From: Caldilineaceae bacterium
GTDB taxonomy: Bacteria; Chloroflexota; Anaerolineae; Caldilineales; Caldilineaceae
Assembly: GCA_022842065.1 (NCBI GenBank)
Contig: JALHQH010000051.1
Span: forward strand, 1 to 64,000
Length of the DNA stretch: 64,000 nucleotides
Direction of reading: 5' to 3'
The notes under the pieces are model-generated. The model was not told the DNA's origin, searched no databases, and was given only the letters and a program-made list of their open reading frames with translations. Position 1 is the stretch's first letter, and each line of letters opens with the position of its first letter. Both the position numbers and the translations under genes were made by a program. Shown piece by piece: positions 35,801-44,057 of this stretch.

Positions 35801-37125
35801 TTGTGCGCCTGGGCGGCCGCGCCAACGCCGACCGCTTTGGCTTGGGCAGCGCTGTCATCCTCTTCCTGGCTATCAGGCAGACAGGCCGAGGCATTGACCC
35901 GGATATCATAGGTAGCGTTTGCCCCAAAATTGCTAGGATTCTGGTTGGTCAACCGGGCATAGTAGGTGCGCGCCGTCGTCGCGGTGGCCGCCACTTGATT
36001 TGCGCCAAAGCTCAGGCTGTTATTTGCCGGCACCTGGCTACACGAATCAAAAAGGGTGACGATGGGGCTGACACCGGTACCCGTGTTGTCAGCAATCACA
36101 ATAAAACTGTCGCCTGCCTCCACGGCAAATTTCAGCCAATCTTCATCGCCGGGGGCCTGGAAGCGCCGGCTTTGGCGCACGCCATCGGTAGTTATATCGC
36201 GTGCCGCCGCGCAGTGATTGTCCGGCTCATAGTTATCGGTAATACCGGTGGCACTGCTCAGCGTCAAACTATAGGCGGTCAATGGCCCCACCGGTGCGCC
36301 TTGCTGCGCAATGGCAGCATAGTAGACCCCACTGGCCGGTGCGGCCCAGGTCAAATTAGGTGCGGGGGGCACTAGTGCCGTACCACCACACGCATTAAAA
36401 AGGCTCAGTTGGGCATTGGCCTGGCTGCCCACATTACTCAGCCCCAGCGTATAGGTCACACCGGCAAAGGCGGTAAATTTCACCCAGTCGCTGTCCGCCG
36501 CAGTGGCGTTATCCGGATGACAGAGCGAGCGCGCCTGGCTTGGCCCTTCCGCCACCCAACCGGCGGCACTGCACAGGTTGTCATTTTCATAACTGTCCGG
36601 CGCACAGGTCACCCCCACACAGACGGGCAGGGCGATCAGGTTATTGGTTTCGTTGCTTTCGGCCACGCTGTTATTGCGATCAACCCAGACATAGATCACA
36701 TGATCACAGCCCATGCTGTCAAAGGTAATGTTAGTGCGCTGGACGGAACCACTGACCCCTGCCCCAAGCGCCGGCAGTGAAGCCAGGCCAATATTGAGAT
36801 TAGGCGTAGTCGCCAGGGTTGGCGGCCGCTCCGCGGGATCTTTATAGGCATGAAAGGTAACCGTGCCACTGGCACTATCGCCCAGATTGCGATAAAGCAC
36901 CGTCAGCGTCGTCGCTTCGCCCACCGCAGGGACAGCCGGGCTCAGGCTCAGTTCAACCGTCAAGTCGGGGCCGACCAGTGCCGAGACGCGCCGGCTATTG
37001 GCTTGCACAGCCGGTTGCGTCGCTTGGGCCATCCAGCCCAGCACAGTAAAAGCGGTTAACAAACAGGCGATCATCGCCCTCGAACGAATGAAAGACTTTG
37101 CGGTTAGTGGCATCTTGCGGCTCAT
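32896..37125 (-). CDS. Secreted gingipain-type (C25) cysteine peptidase with CARDB and PPC domains
   Basis: The 1409-residue product has a signal peptide (hydrophobic 18-36), a CARDB adhesion-type domain (about 52-170), and four pre-peptidase C-terminal (PPC) beta-sandwiches (about 176-290, 297-410, 415-535, 538-668). A Pro-Thr-Ser linker (672-698) leads to a C25-like catalytic region from about 699. There VVLIGDDRLIPF, the His site INGHSTH (H963) and the Cys site YSVGCHAGLN (C999) are visible. A C-terminal Ig-like region ends RIYLPIVVRN. In gingipains the His and Cys form the dyad. The ATG at 37125 has no strong ribosome site; an ATG four codons later is possible. Probably a large extracellular or surface peptidase. 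Confidence 0.88.
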   Translation of the reverse strand: MSRKMPLTAKSFIRSRAMIACLLTAFTVLGWMAQATQPAVQANSRRVSALVGPDLTVELSLSPAVPAVGEATTLTVLYRNLGDSASGTVTFHAYKDPAERPPTLATTPNLNIGLASLPALGAGVSGSVQRTNITFDSMGCDHVIYVWVDRNNSVAESNETNNLIALPVCVGVTCAPDSYENDNLCSAAGWVAEGPSQARSLCHPDNATAADSDWVKFTAFAGVTYTLGLSNVGSQANAQLSLFNACGGTALVPPAPNLTWAAPASGVYYAAIAQQGAPVGPLTAYSLTLSSATGITDNYEPDNHCAAARDITTDGVRQSRRFQAPGDEDWLKFAVEAGDSFIVIADNTGTGVSPIVTLFDSCSQVPANNSLSFGANQVAATATTARTYYARLTNQNPSNFGANATYDIRVNASACLPDSQEEDDSAAQAKAVGVGAAAQAHNFCPASDADWVKFTATAGKTYVLRTTNLAFAADTLLTLYASDGTTLIAENDDFGYTSASRVVWQPTTSGDYYARVTHVNPVANGPNTQYALLIQEGYCQPDNQDSGDGDNGPGDATIAATNGVSQTHNFCADPLDLNLGDQDWLRVDGVAGGNYQVVTTGLGPNSDPVLELYGSDGSTQLLTNDDRGDGRSATLHFTPTVSSPYYIRVLQYNSRITGNDANYQVQVFATEPPTPTPTPSPTPTPTPSPTPSPTPPPSTAETLIVVNRARFAALYGDDATATLMAKLFQLADDPAVKGLVLQVESDPAVASAYAAWTAANNTLADNDLANNVVAAVRNRLLALAANAPQLKYVVLIGDDRLIPFRRVPDRVPSNVQTADSLEPVYATDVVENGTVRAALAANMILTDDYLVDKEAGAWQDQADNSYDLFLPDYAVGRLVETPAEIGAFIDNFLGGDKAIATSKVLVTGYDFVQDGANIIKTLYSNDTINTDSSLIIPMWPGDTLRAKWLQATPRFDIYAINGHSTHVAQGTPDKNDLTAAEVAGAATDLSGALIYSVGCHAGLNDPGVLDLPQAFMQKHANYVGNTGFGWGGGGVVYTEAVMRNYSRELLRDTSAAIGTALSAAKKRYYSTAQTFNGYDAKVLMQVTLYGLPMVTVSSGGALTDEDPFPSAAPSFTPPTAFGELAQGTVGYQLPGSFGSFGESDSSQGVTFDLDENVTFAAGAPLQPQYFADVSAPVVGPLRGVLFLGGVYSDVTGIDPVVALAENEYITDQTEPTFASANFYPALPFTVRSSATAPGVPDTVVMSLGQYRSGDGAVNASGELTDAGVNRIYDQMSFSAYYSQSPDLNAANIAFVDGVLDAVAGLGQIKVEASDSSGINRVLVAYTVSQGNGQGQWLSKDLTFNSATQKWTGVISGTVSTQFFVQVVDNAGNVAANDNKGRYYRLAVPLPLATGRSIDQRIYLPIVVRN

Positions 37126-37185
37126 CGTGTTGATTGCTCTGTCTGATTAAACGTAAAAGGTGGCGATTTTACAGCATGGATTAAC

Positions 37186-37316
37186 AATTACACTGTAAAT
37201 TAAGTAATCTTAGCTTTATTGCTCGGCTGGGATTGACAAATCCCGGATCGGGGCTGGGATTTGTCAATCCCAGCCGAGCATTCGACCTAGCAAAAAACTT
37301 AATTTACACTGTAATT
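37186..37316. mobile_element. 131-bp MITE-like element with 20-bp terminal inverted repeats
   Basis: Perfect 20-bp ends (37186-37205 and 37297-37316) enclose a second, independent 25-bp inverted repeat (37220-37244 with 37256-37280). Its right end overlaps the stop codon of gene 37315-41427. No transposase is encoded. Size, ends and nesting fit a miniature inverted-repeat element; an AT-rich fragment like its end (tacactgtaaattaa) also occurs near 32587. Confidence 0.6.
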
Positions 37317-40300
37317 AACGCGCCACCAGCGGCAAAAAAATCGTGTTGGCAGTAGGTGCTGGCGCGCCACCGGGTAACCGCGGTTGCGCATGAATCCCCA
37401 ACCGATCCTGGGCGTAAAAGATAATGCGATAGTCACCGGCTTCGGTAAAACCATTGACATAGTTGAAGGTATAACGATTGGGTGCGCTTGCATCGGGTTC
37501 CAGGCGCACGGTCGGCACTTGCAGGTTCAAGGTCACATCCTCCGGTTCGACAAAGTTGGGCGGATAGATTGCCGCCCAAACAATCTCGACTTCCTCAGCA
37601 CCGGCCAGCACATCAGCGGTTAGGGTTCCATTGGTGCCACTGCGTTCCAGTTGCGCGGTGTTGATCGTCGGGCGCACCGCGCTAAAGAAGCGGGTGACAA
37701 AACGGGCCTGCGCCACTGTGCCATCGGCATTGCTAAAGAGACCATCGCCGTTATCATCAAGCCAGGGGGTCTGGTCAACCCCGGTCACACTTACGGCCGC
37801 CTTGCCCTGCTCGAAACAGCTTTTGAGATCGCCACTGTCGGCCAGGCAGGAGAAGAAGGCATCCGAGAAATAAGCCCCTTGAGCGGAGGCGTAGGCATTA
37901 TTTTCACGCCCAGTTGAGGTGATGACCACCCGGTTCTGGCGCGAGAGGCTATTCTGGATATCCTGCACGGTCCCATTAAAGCGATCCAGGAAGCTACCCG
38001 ACTGACAAGCCTCGATAATAATGTTGATCTGGTTGACCCCGGTGGCACTTTCCAAGCTTTCCAGCCACTGGTTGACCTGGGTTGGGGTGACATGGCCCCC
38101 CACTGCGCAGCCATCGACACAGTAGCGATCGGCAAAACCGTGGTCCATCAGGTAGATGGTAAAGGGCTGCCCAAAACCAACCCGGCCCCGTGCCCATTCG
38201 GTAATCGCACTTTCCAGATTGGCCGGCGTGGTCGGCGCGTCAACCCGGTTGACATCGCCGTCCGGCTTCTGTTCCACCGCGGCCATGTAATAGATATCAT
38301 CATCGCTGTAGCCGGCACTCTTGAAGATGCGGTAAGCGCGGTTAGTTGCATTGTAGATATTGGTCTGCAAGCTCGACGTTTCGTTACGCCCGGCGACGAT
38401 CAGCACCGCGCCGGGGCTTTCCCCCAGCCGCTGTACCACCAGATCGCGGTCGGTCGTGTTGCCGGCATCATCATAGGCGGTGACGCGCACATTGTTGTTG
38501 CCCACCGCCAAGGTGACAGCTTCCACACGGAAAGGTGCGCTGGCCCCGCTCAGCCCAAAATCTTGTGCTTCAGTCCCCGTGGTATTGTTGCGAACGCGGA
38601 CGCGACTCAGATTGCCACCGGGATCCTGCGCCACCCCCGTAAAGGTCAACGCGGCGGCGGTGGTTGTATAGGTTGTACCGCCGGCCGGTTGGCTCAGGGT
38701 CATGACCGGTTTGGTATTTTCCGGGCGCAGTTCAGCCATACATTCCACTTCACCAGAAGCGGCGCTCTCATTGCCAGAGAAATCGACCGCGCGCACACGG
38801 AAGCGCGTCGTTTGGTTGGGCGCGAGCTCCTTTAGCTCGTAATAAGTGGTCTTGCTGCCGTCCACATCCTCATTGCCGGAGATTGTCCCCGCATAGGCGA
38901 TGCGATAACCACGCACATCGCGCTCAGGGTTTTGTTTCCACTGAATGGCCAGGGCCGTATCGCTGAGCGCGCTACAGCGTGGGCTTTTGGGTGTGGAGGG
39001 GGGCACATCATCTTCCACCACCGCCACCACATAATCGGTCGTGGCACCGGCCACCGAGGGATCAAATTGCTGCAACTTGATCAGATAGATCCCATTCCTG
39101 GTGGCGTCCCACTCCAAGCGCACGGAATTGCCAAAGGCATTATTGCCGTTGGCCGCGGGGGCCACCTCACAGAGTTCGTAGAGTTCGATCACCGCATCGG
39201 CACGCGCGCCGGTACTCTCCACATCGATAATATAGGTGCGGCCAGCCTGGGCAGTAAACTTGACCCAATCCGCATCATTAACATCATGAAAGTTGTGCAG
39301 TTGTTTCGCCCCGCTGGTCGGAATCGTAGTCGCGCGGGCACAGCTGTCGTCATCCTCATAGCTGTCACCGGTGGGGGCGGCCGTCACTACTACGGCAAAA
39401 CTCTGGCTGTCACTGCCGGCATTATTGGTCGCGCTGACCGTGACATTGAAGGTGCCACTGGTTGTTGGGAGCCAACTGATCGCGCCGGTGGTGCCGTTGA
39501 TTGCCATGCCGGCGGGAGCCGTCGTCAACGCAAACTGGGGGTTGGGCCGGCCACTGGCATCGACATCATAGGTGTAAAGCCCATTGACATTGGCCGTCGT
39601 CAAGGGCGTTGAGCTAATCTTGGGCGCTTCTTCGCTGGTCGTCGCGTTGACGATAATCGTAAAGAACTGACTGTTGCTGCCCACACTATTGTTGGCCGTC
39701 ACCGTTACGCTGTAGAGACCGGTGGCCGTGGGGGACCAGTTGATCAGGCCACTGCTGCTATTGATCGCCATGCCGGTTGGGGGAGCAAGCAGACCAAAGG
39801 TCGGGGGCGGGGATCCGGTCGCATCAACATCGTAGGCATAGGGCTGATTAACATTCGCATTCGTCGGCGGCAGCGAGCTGATCTTGGGCGTCTCATTAAC
39901 CGTAATCGTAAAGCTCTGCTCCTTCGGTCCAACGCTGTTACTCACCTTGACCGTGACCGCAAAGGCACCGACCTCGGCCGGCGTCCACGAAACAAAGCCG
40001 GTGTTGGGGTTAATGGTCATCCCCGCCGGCTGTTGAAGCAGCGCAAAGGTCAAGGGCGCGCTGCCGGAGGCGGCGACACTATAGGCATAGGCCTGGCCAC
40101 GCAGCGCAGTCGTGACCGGGGCCGAGGTAATGGTGGGGGCAGTCTGCGTTGTGTCATTCTGGGTGGTGGCAGAAACTTCGCGGCTAAAACCACTCCACAG
40201 CGCATTTTGCTGGCTGTCATGGACGGGCGTCAGCGTCCGCACCACAAAATAGTAAGTGGTATTCGGGGTCAGGTTGTTGACCGTGTACTCACTACTACTT

Positions 40301-41427
40301 TTGTTGGTTGTCACCCCTTGGACCGTGTATGGACCACCAGGGGTCGTAGCCGAACGGATCTCATAGTAGCCGCCATCGCCGACATAAACAATCGGCGTCC
40401 AACTCAACTTAATACTGTTGGCGGAGACTGTGGCCGCGCTCAAACCCGACGGGACGATCGTCTGGGTGGCAGCCCAATCGGGATCTTCGCTGTTTAAGAA
40501 ATTTCGCAGTGTAGTCCCGCTGGCCGTCAGGCCATTATAGCCCAGATCAAGTTTGGTCAACGCGCCTAGATTGGTGAAGGAGGCCGGAATTTCATCCTTG
40601 AAGGCATTATTGCGCACAGAAAATTGGCGGAGCTTGCTCAGGTTACCTAATTGACTGGGCAGTTGGCCGCTCAATTGATTGTTCTCCAGCCAGAGCCGCC
40701 AGATCTCGGGAAAGTCGCCAAAGGTGGCCGGGATGGGACCACTCAGTTGATTATCATTGGCGTTGAGTAATGTCAATCCGGTCAGGTTGCCCAATTCAGG
40801 GGGCAGGCTCCCTGTCAACTTATTGCTGTCGATCCCCAGAATGGTGAGGGCCGGCAGATAGCTCAACTCTTTCGGGATCGTGCCACTCAGATTATTATAA
40901 CCAAGGCGCAGCGCATTCAGCTTAAACAAATGACTTAGCGTGTCCGGGATCGTGCCACTGAGCGCGTTGTTGTAGAGCGCTAATTCGGTTAACTCACTCA
41001 GTAAACCCAACTCCGCCGGGATGGGACCGCTCAAACCGTTATACTGCAGTTCAAGCCAATTTAATTTGGCGAGATCCTGCAGATCGACCGGCAGTGTCCC
41101 CGTTAGCCCGTTAGATTGAAGGCGCAATTGCGTCACCCGTCCCCCACTACAGGTGACCCCAAACCAGGTACAGGGCGTATTCGTCGTCAGCCAGCCACTT
41201 TTATCAATCCAACTGTTGCCATTGGTCGCGTTAAAAAGCGTAACCAGCGCATTGCAATCCGCGGCGGGAAGCTGGCTGACCTCAGCACAGGAAAAATTCG
41301 GGACGGCAGCGGGCATGGCCTGGGCGTGCGGGGCGAGAGCGTTCAGCCCCCAGCCCGTGCAAAGCAGCAGAATGATTAAACTAATCCAACGCCCAGTGCG
41401 CAAAGGTGATAGGAAAGCCGGTTTCAT
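37315..41427 (-). CDS. Secreted LRR / Ig / PPC protein with legumain-like (C13) peptidase domain
   Basis: Starting at the ATG at 41427 behind GGAG (1370 residues): signal peptide to about residue 37; plant-type leucine-rich repeats from about 45 to 300 with the LSGxIP pattern in around ten units; a Fn3 domain (330-420); three Ig-like putative domains (430-510, 514-594, 601-681) each with the PAGMxIN..G.ISW motif; a PPC domain (690-805); a second Fn3 (810-900); and an Ig-like domain (905-1000). A caspase-fold domain follows with YLMDHGF (H1096) and IIEACQSGSF (C1141), as in legumain-type peptidases. It ends IFLPLVAR. Residues from the PPC domain onward are parallel to the upstream neighbour. 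Probably a surface protein that binds and cuts protein. Confidence 0.88.
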   Translation of the reverse strand: MKPAFLSPLRTGRWISLIILLLCTGWGLNALAPHAQAMPAAVPNFSCAEVSQLPAADCNALVTLFNATNGNSWIDKSGWLTTNTPCTWFGVTCSGGRVTQLRLQSNGLTGTLPVDLQDLAKLNWLELQYNGLSGPIPAELGLLSELTELALYNNALSGTIPDTLSHLFKLNALRLGYNNLSGTIPKELSYLPALTILGIDSNKLTGSLPPELGNLTGLTLLNANDNQLSGPIPATFGDFPEIWRLWLENNQLSGQLPSQLGNLSKLRQFSVRNNAFKDEIPASFTNLGALTKLDLGYNGLTASGTTLRNFLNSEDPDWAATQTIVPSGLSAATVSANSIKLSWTPIVYVGDGGYYEIRSATTPGGPYTVQGVTTNKSSSEYTVNNLTPNTTYYFVVRTLTPVHDSQQNALWSGFSREVSATTQNDTTQTAPTITSAPVTTALRGQAYAYSVAASGSAPLTFALLQQPAGMTINPNTGFVSWTPAEVGAFAVTVKVSNSVGPKEQSFTITVNETPKISSLPPTNANVNQPYAYDVDATGSPPPTFGLLAPPTGMAINSSSGLINWSPTATGLYSVTVTANNSVGSNSQFFTIIVNATTSEEAPKISSTPLTTANVNGLYTYDVDASGRPNPQFALTTAPAGMAINGTTGAISWLPTTSGTFNVTVSATNNAGSDSQSFAVVVTAAPTGDSYEDDDSCARATTIPTSGAKQLHNFHDVNDADWVKFTAQAGRTYIIDVESTGARADAVIELYELCEVAPAANGNNAFGNSVRLEWDATRNGIYLIKLQQFDPSVAGATTDYVVAVVEDDVPPSTPKSPRCSALSDTALAIQWKQNPERDVRGYRIAYAGTISGNEDVDGSKTTYYELKELAPNQTTRFRVRAVDFSGNESAASGEVECMAELRPENTKPVMTLSQPAGGTTYTTTAAALTFTGVAQDPGGNLSRVRVRNNTTGTEAQDFGLSGASAPFRVEAVTLAVGNNNVRVTAYDDAGNTTDRDLVVQRLGESPGAVLIVAGRNETSSLQTNIYNATNRAYRIFKSAGYSDDDIYYMAAVEQKPDGDVNRVDAPTTPANLESAITEWARGRVGFGQPFTIYLMDHGFADRYCVDGCAVGGHVTPTQVNQWLESLESATGVNQINIIIEACQSGSFLDRFNGTVQDIQNSLSRQNRVVITSTGRENNAYASAQGAYFSDAFFSCLADSGDLKSCFEQGKAAVSVTGVDQTPWLDDNGDGLFSNADGTVAQARFVTRFFSAVRPTINTAQLERSGTNGTLTADVLAGAEEVEIVWAAIYPPNFVEPEDVTLNLQVPTVRLEPDASAPNRYTFNYVNGFTEAGDYRIIFYAQDRLGIHAQPRLPGGAPAPTANTIFLPLVAR

Positions 41428-41504
41428 GGTTTCTCCAACGTGCATACTTTCTCTGCTCTTTAATCAAAAACCGGGGGATACCGCAATTTGTGTAATGCAG
41501 ATCA

Positions 41505-41544
41505 GGTTGTGTAGGGCGCATCGGGGGATGCGCCCTACACAACC
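41505..41544. terminator. Hairpin with gcatcgggggatgc core
   Basis: Perfect 18-bp arms (41505-41522 and 41527-41544) around gggg, four bases beyond the stop of gene 41549-43927. The core matches the second hairpin of 23934-24014. Confidence 0.8.
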
Positions 41545-41548
41545 AAAA

Positions 41549-43927
41549 CTACCGCCCAACTAAGGGTAAGAAAATTTTGGCCGTTCCGCCGCCTAGATCA
41601 CCCTGCGGCAGGGCATGAATGGCATTTTTGTCCTGCGCATAAAAGACCACGCGGTATTTCTGCGTGTCGGTTTCCGGCTCAGTGAAGCCGTTGACATAGA
41701 CAAACTCGAAGCGACCATCACCATCCGGATCTTCCAGTTTCACCGTCGGCACGGCGAGGTTAAGCGTCGGGTTGTTGACCGCATCAATCGGCTCGGTAAA
41801 GCTGGGCGGGTAGACCGCAGCCCAGACCACCGCCAATGTCTCGGCCCCAGCCTGCACCTGCCCAAAGAGCGTACGGGTTGCGCCGCTTTCTTCCACAATG
41901 CCAGCGCTGGTAATCGTCGGGCGCACGGACGCAAAGAAGCGGGTGACAAAGCGCGTTTGCGCCAACGTCCCATCGCCGTTGGTGGCGAGGGCGTCGCCGT
42001 TATCATCCAGTTGCGGTGATTGGCTGACCCCGGTCGTTGCCACGGCGAGTTTGGCCTGGTCAAAACAGCTCTTCAGATCCTGACTATCGGCAATACAGGA
42101 GAAGAAAGCATCGGAGAAGTAAGCACCCTGCGCCGACGCATAGGCATTTTGATCATCACTGGTGGAGGTAATAATTACCCGCCCCGGCTTGGAAAGGCTG
42201 TTAAAATCAGTCGGGTCGGCGCGGCTGATAAAGCTGCCCGACAGACAGGCTTCGATCACAATGTTGACTTGATCCACCCCGGTGGCAGTCTCCAACTGGG
42301 TCAGCCAATCGTTGAGTTGGGCCGGCGTGATCGAGGCGCTGGGCGCACAGCCGTTGACACAGAATTTGTCGACAAAGCCGTGGTCGGCCAGGTAGACAAA
42401 GAGCGGCTTATTCGGCCCCACCTTGCCAGCCGCCCACGTCAACAGGGCGCTCTCGATCGCAGCCGGATTGCCGCCGGTGGCATCAACATCGTCGGCCAAC
42501 CCATCATTGTCGGCATCCTGCTGAGTAGGGGCGATGTAATAGATATCCTCAGCGGTAAAGCCACCACTCTGGAAGATGCGATAGGTGCGGTTGGCGATGT
42601 TATAGATATTGGTTTGCAGGCCATTGGTGTCGTTACGCCCGGCAATAATGATCACACCGCCCTGGACATTGCCCTGTCGTTGCACAGTAACCGTTGTTTC
42701 GCCTTTATTGCCTTGGGTGTCAAAGACTTCGATCTTGACCGTATTATCGCCGACCGCCATCGCCAGATTTTCAACGCGGAACTCATCACTGCTGCCGGTT
42801 AAGCTATAATCCCAGGCGCTGACATTGAGGCGCTGATTGGTAATCTTGGCGCGGCTGAGATTGTTGCCGCTGTCGCTGGCGACCCCACTAAAGGTCAGCG
42901 TATTGCCGGCGAGGGTGATAGTCGGGCCACCGGTTGGGGCCTGCAGCGTTAGGGTTGGCGTGGTTGTGTCAGCCGGCGGGATCAAGTTACAGGAAGGTGC
43001 ACCAGAGGGTAGACTCTGGTTATTGGCAAAGTCAATCGCGCGCACGCTGACCACGTAGCTTTGCCCCGTCGTCAGCGAGGGAATGGTGGTAAAGGTGGCA
43101 GCCGCGCTGGTCACATCGGCCACGCCGGAGATGTCCCCGGTATAGACAACCTGGTAGCCTTTGACATCACGCTCTGGGCTCTTCTGCCATTGCACGTTGA
43201 GGGTGGTGGCATCGGTGGCAAAGCAGCGGATATTTAGCGGCGCACCCGGCGGCGATGTATCGACGGCGACCGAGAGTTCGTAGTTGACCGTGTCGCCGAA
43301 ATTCGCGGGATCGAATTGTTGAAATTGGACAAAGTAATCGCCATTTTTCGTGGCGTCCCACTCCAGCACCACTTCCGTGCCAAAGGAATTTTGGCCCTGG
43401 CCGCTCAGCGTATCATTGCAGGCGTCAAAGAGATTGATCACGGCGTCGGCCTGTTCGCTCAGATTGGTCACCTTGATAATATAAGTTTTGCCAGCCTGCG
43501 CGGTAAAACGAATCCAGTCGGCGTCGCCACTGTCATGGAAGGTATGGGTCTGCTTCGTGCCATCGGTCGGTCGGGATTGGGCGCGGGTGCAGACATCATC
43601 ATCCTCAAAGCTATCGCCGCCCGCTTCGGGTGGTTTAGGGGTGGCAGTAGGGGTCGCATTGGCTACAGCTACCCCATCAAGCCCCGCGACAAAACCTGCT
43701 GCGATCGCAAAGTTGGCGCTGGTTGACGCGCCACTGGCCGTTTGACCAATGCTATCCTCAACAATAAAGTTAGCGGAGCTATGCTGACCACCGCCACTAC
43801 TCATTGTGGACCAGGATAGGGTAAAGTTGGCCGATGACTGGGCAAGCAGCAGCGTGGTACAGAGCAACATGACTGTTACTGTAATACCAAGGCGCAAGAG
43901 ATTACGTTGTGTAGAAGATCCCATCAT
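41549..43927 (-). CDS. Secreted PPC / Fn3 protein with legumain-like (C13) peptidase domain
   Basis: From the ATG at 43927 the product has 792 residues (the next codon is also ATG; no clear ribosome site). A signal peptide (to about 30) leads to a segment with three SSANF-type repeats (NFTLSWSTMSSGG, NFIVEDSIGQT, NFAIAAGFVAG), a Thr/Pro linker, a PPC domain (about 104-222), a Fn3 domain (223-315), an Ig-like domain and a caspase-fold domain with YLADHGF (H516) and VIEACLSGSF (C561). It ends KIFLPLVGR. It lacks the leucine-rich and Ig-putative blocks of its downstream paralogue, but the last about 680 residues are arranged the same, with identical 45-residue His-Cys spacing. Confidence 0.88.
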   Translation of the reverse strand: MMGSSTQRNLLRLGITVTVMLLCTTLLLAQSSANFTLSWSTMSSGGGQHSSANFIVEDSIGQTASGASTSANFAIAAGFVAGLDGVAVANATPTATPKPPEAGGDSFEDDDVCTRAQSRPTDGTKQTHTFHDSGDADWIRFTAQAGKTYIIKVTNLSEQADAVINLFDACNDTLSGQGQNSFGTEVVLEWDATKNGDYFVQFQQFDPANFGDTVNYELSVAVDTSPPGAPLNIRCFATDATTLNVQWQKSPERDVKGYQVVYTGDISGVADVTSAAATFTTIPSLTTGQSYVVSVRAIDFANNQSLPSGAPSCNLIPPADTTTPTLTLQAPTGGPTITLAGNTLTFSGVASDSGNNLSRAKITNQRLNVSAWDYSLTGSSDEFRVENLAMAVGDNTVKIEVFDTQGNKGETTVTVQRQGNVQGGVIIIAGRNDTNGLQTNIYNIANRTYRIFQSGGFTAEDIYYIAPTQQDADNDGLADDVDATGGNPAAIESALLTWAAGKVGPNKPLFVYLADHGFVDKFCVNGCAPSASITPAQLNDWLTQLETATGVDQVNIVIEACLSGSFISRADPTDFNSLSKPGRVIITSTSDDQNAYASAQGAYFSDAFFSCIADSQDLKSCFDQAKLAVATTGVSQSPQLDDNGDALATNGDGTLAQTRFVTRFFASVRPTITSAGIVEESGATRTLFGQVQAGAETLAVVWAAVYPPSFTEPIDAVNNPTLNLAVPTVKLEDPDGDGRFEFVYVNGFTEPETDTQKYRVVFYAQDKNAIHALPQGDLGGGTAKIFLPLVGR

Positions 43928-43983
43928 AGTATTCGCATCTCGGTTACGTGTTTTCCCGAAAGTTTTTAGAAAATCGAGCGTTA

Positions 43984-44020
43984 CGCACCCCCAAGTGCGC
44001 AGCGCGGCATCCCCTGATGC
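43984..44020. repeat. Paired short hairpins upstream of a peptidase gene
   Basis: A cgcac/gtgcg hairpin (43984-43988 with 43995-43999) is followed by a gcatc-ccct-gatgc hairpin (44007-44020). The second has the same stem and loop as the first hairpin of 23934-24014. Confidence 0.65.
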
Positions 44021-44057
44021 AGCGTACACAGGTTTCTAAAGGGTGCTTGTGCTTTAC

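Noticed and set aside
27722..43927. C-terminal LP-x-V motif read as an LPxTG sortase signal
   Set aside because: The motif is at the extreme C-terminus; there is no following hydrophobic helix or basic tail and the Thr-Gly is absent.
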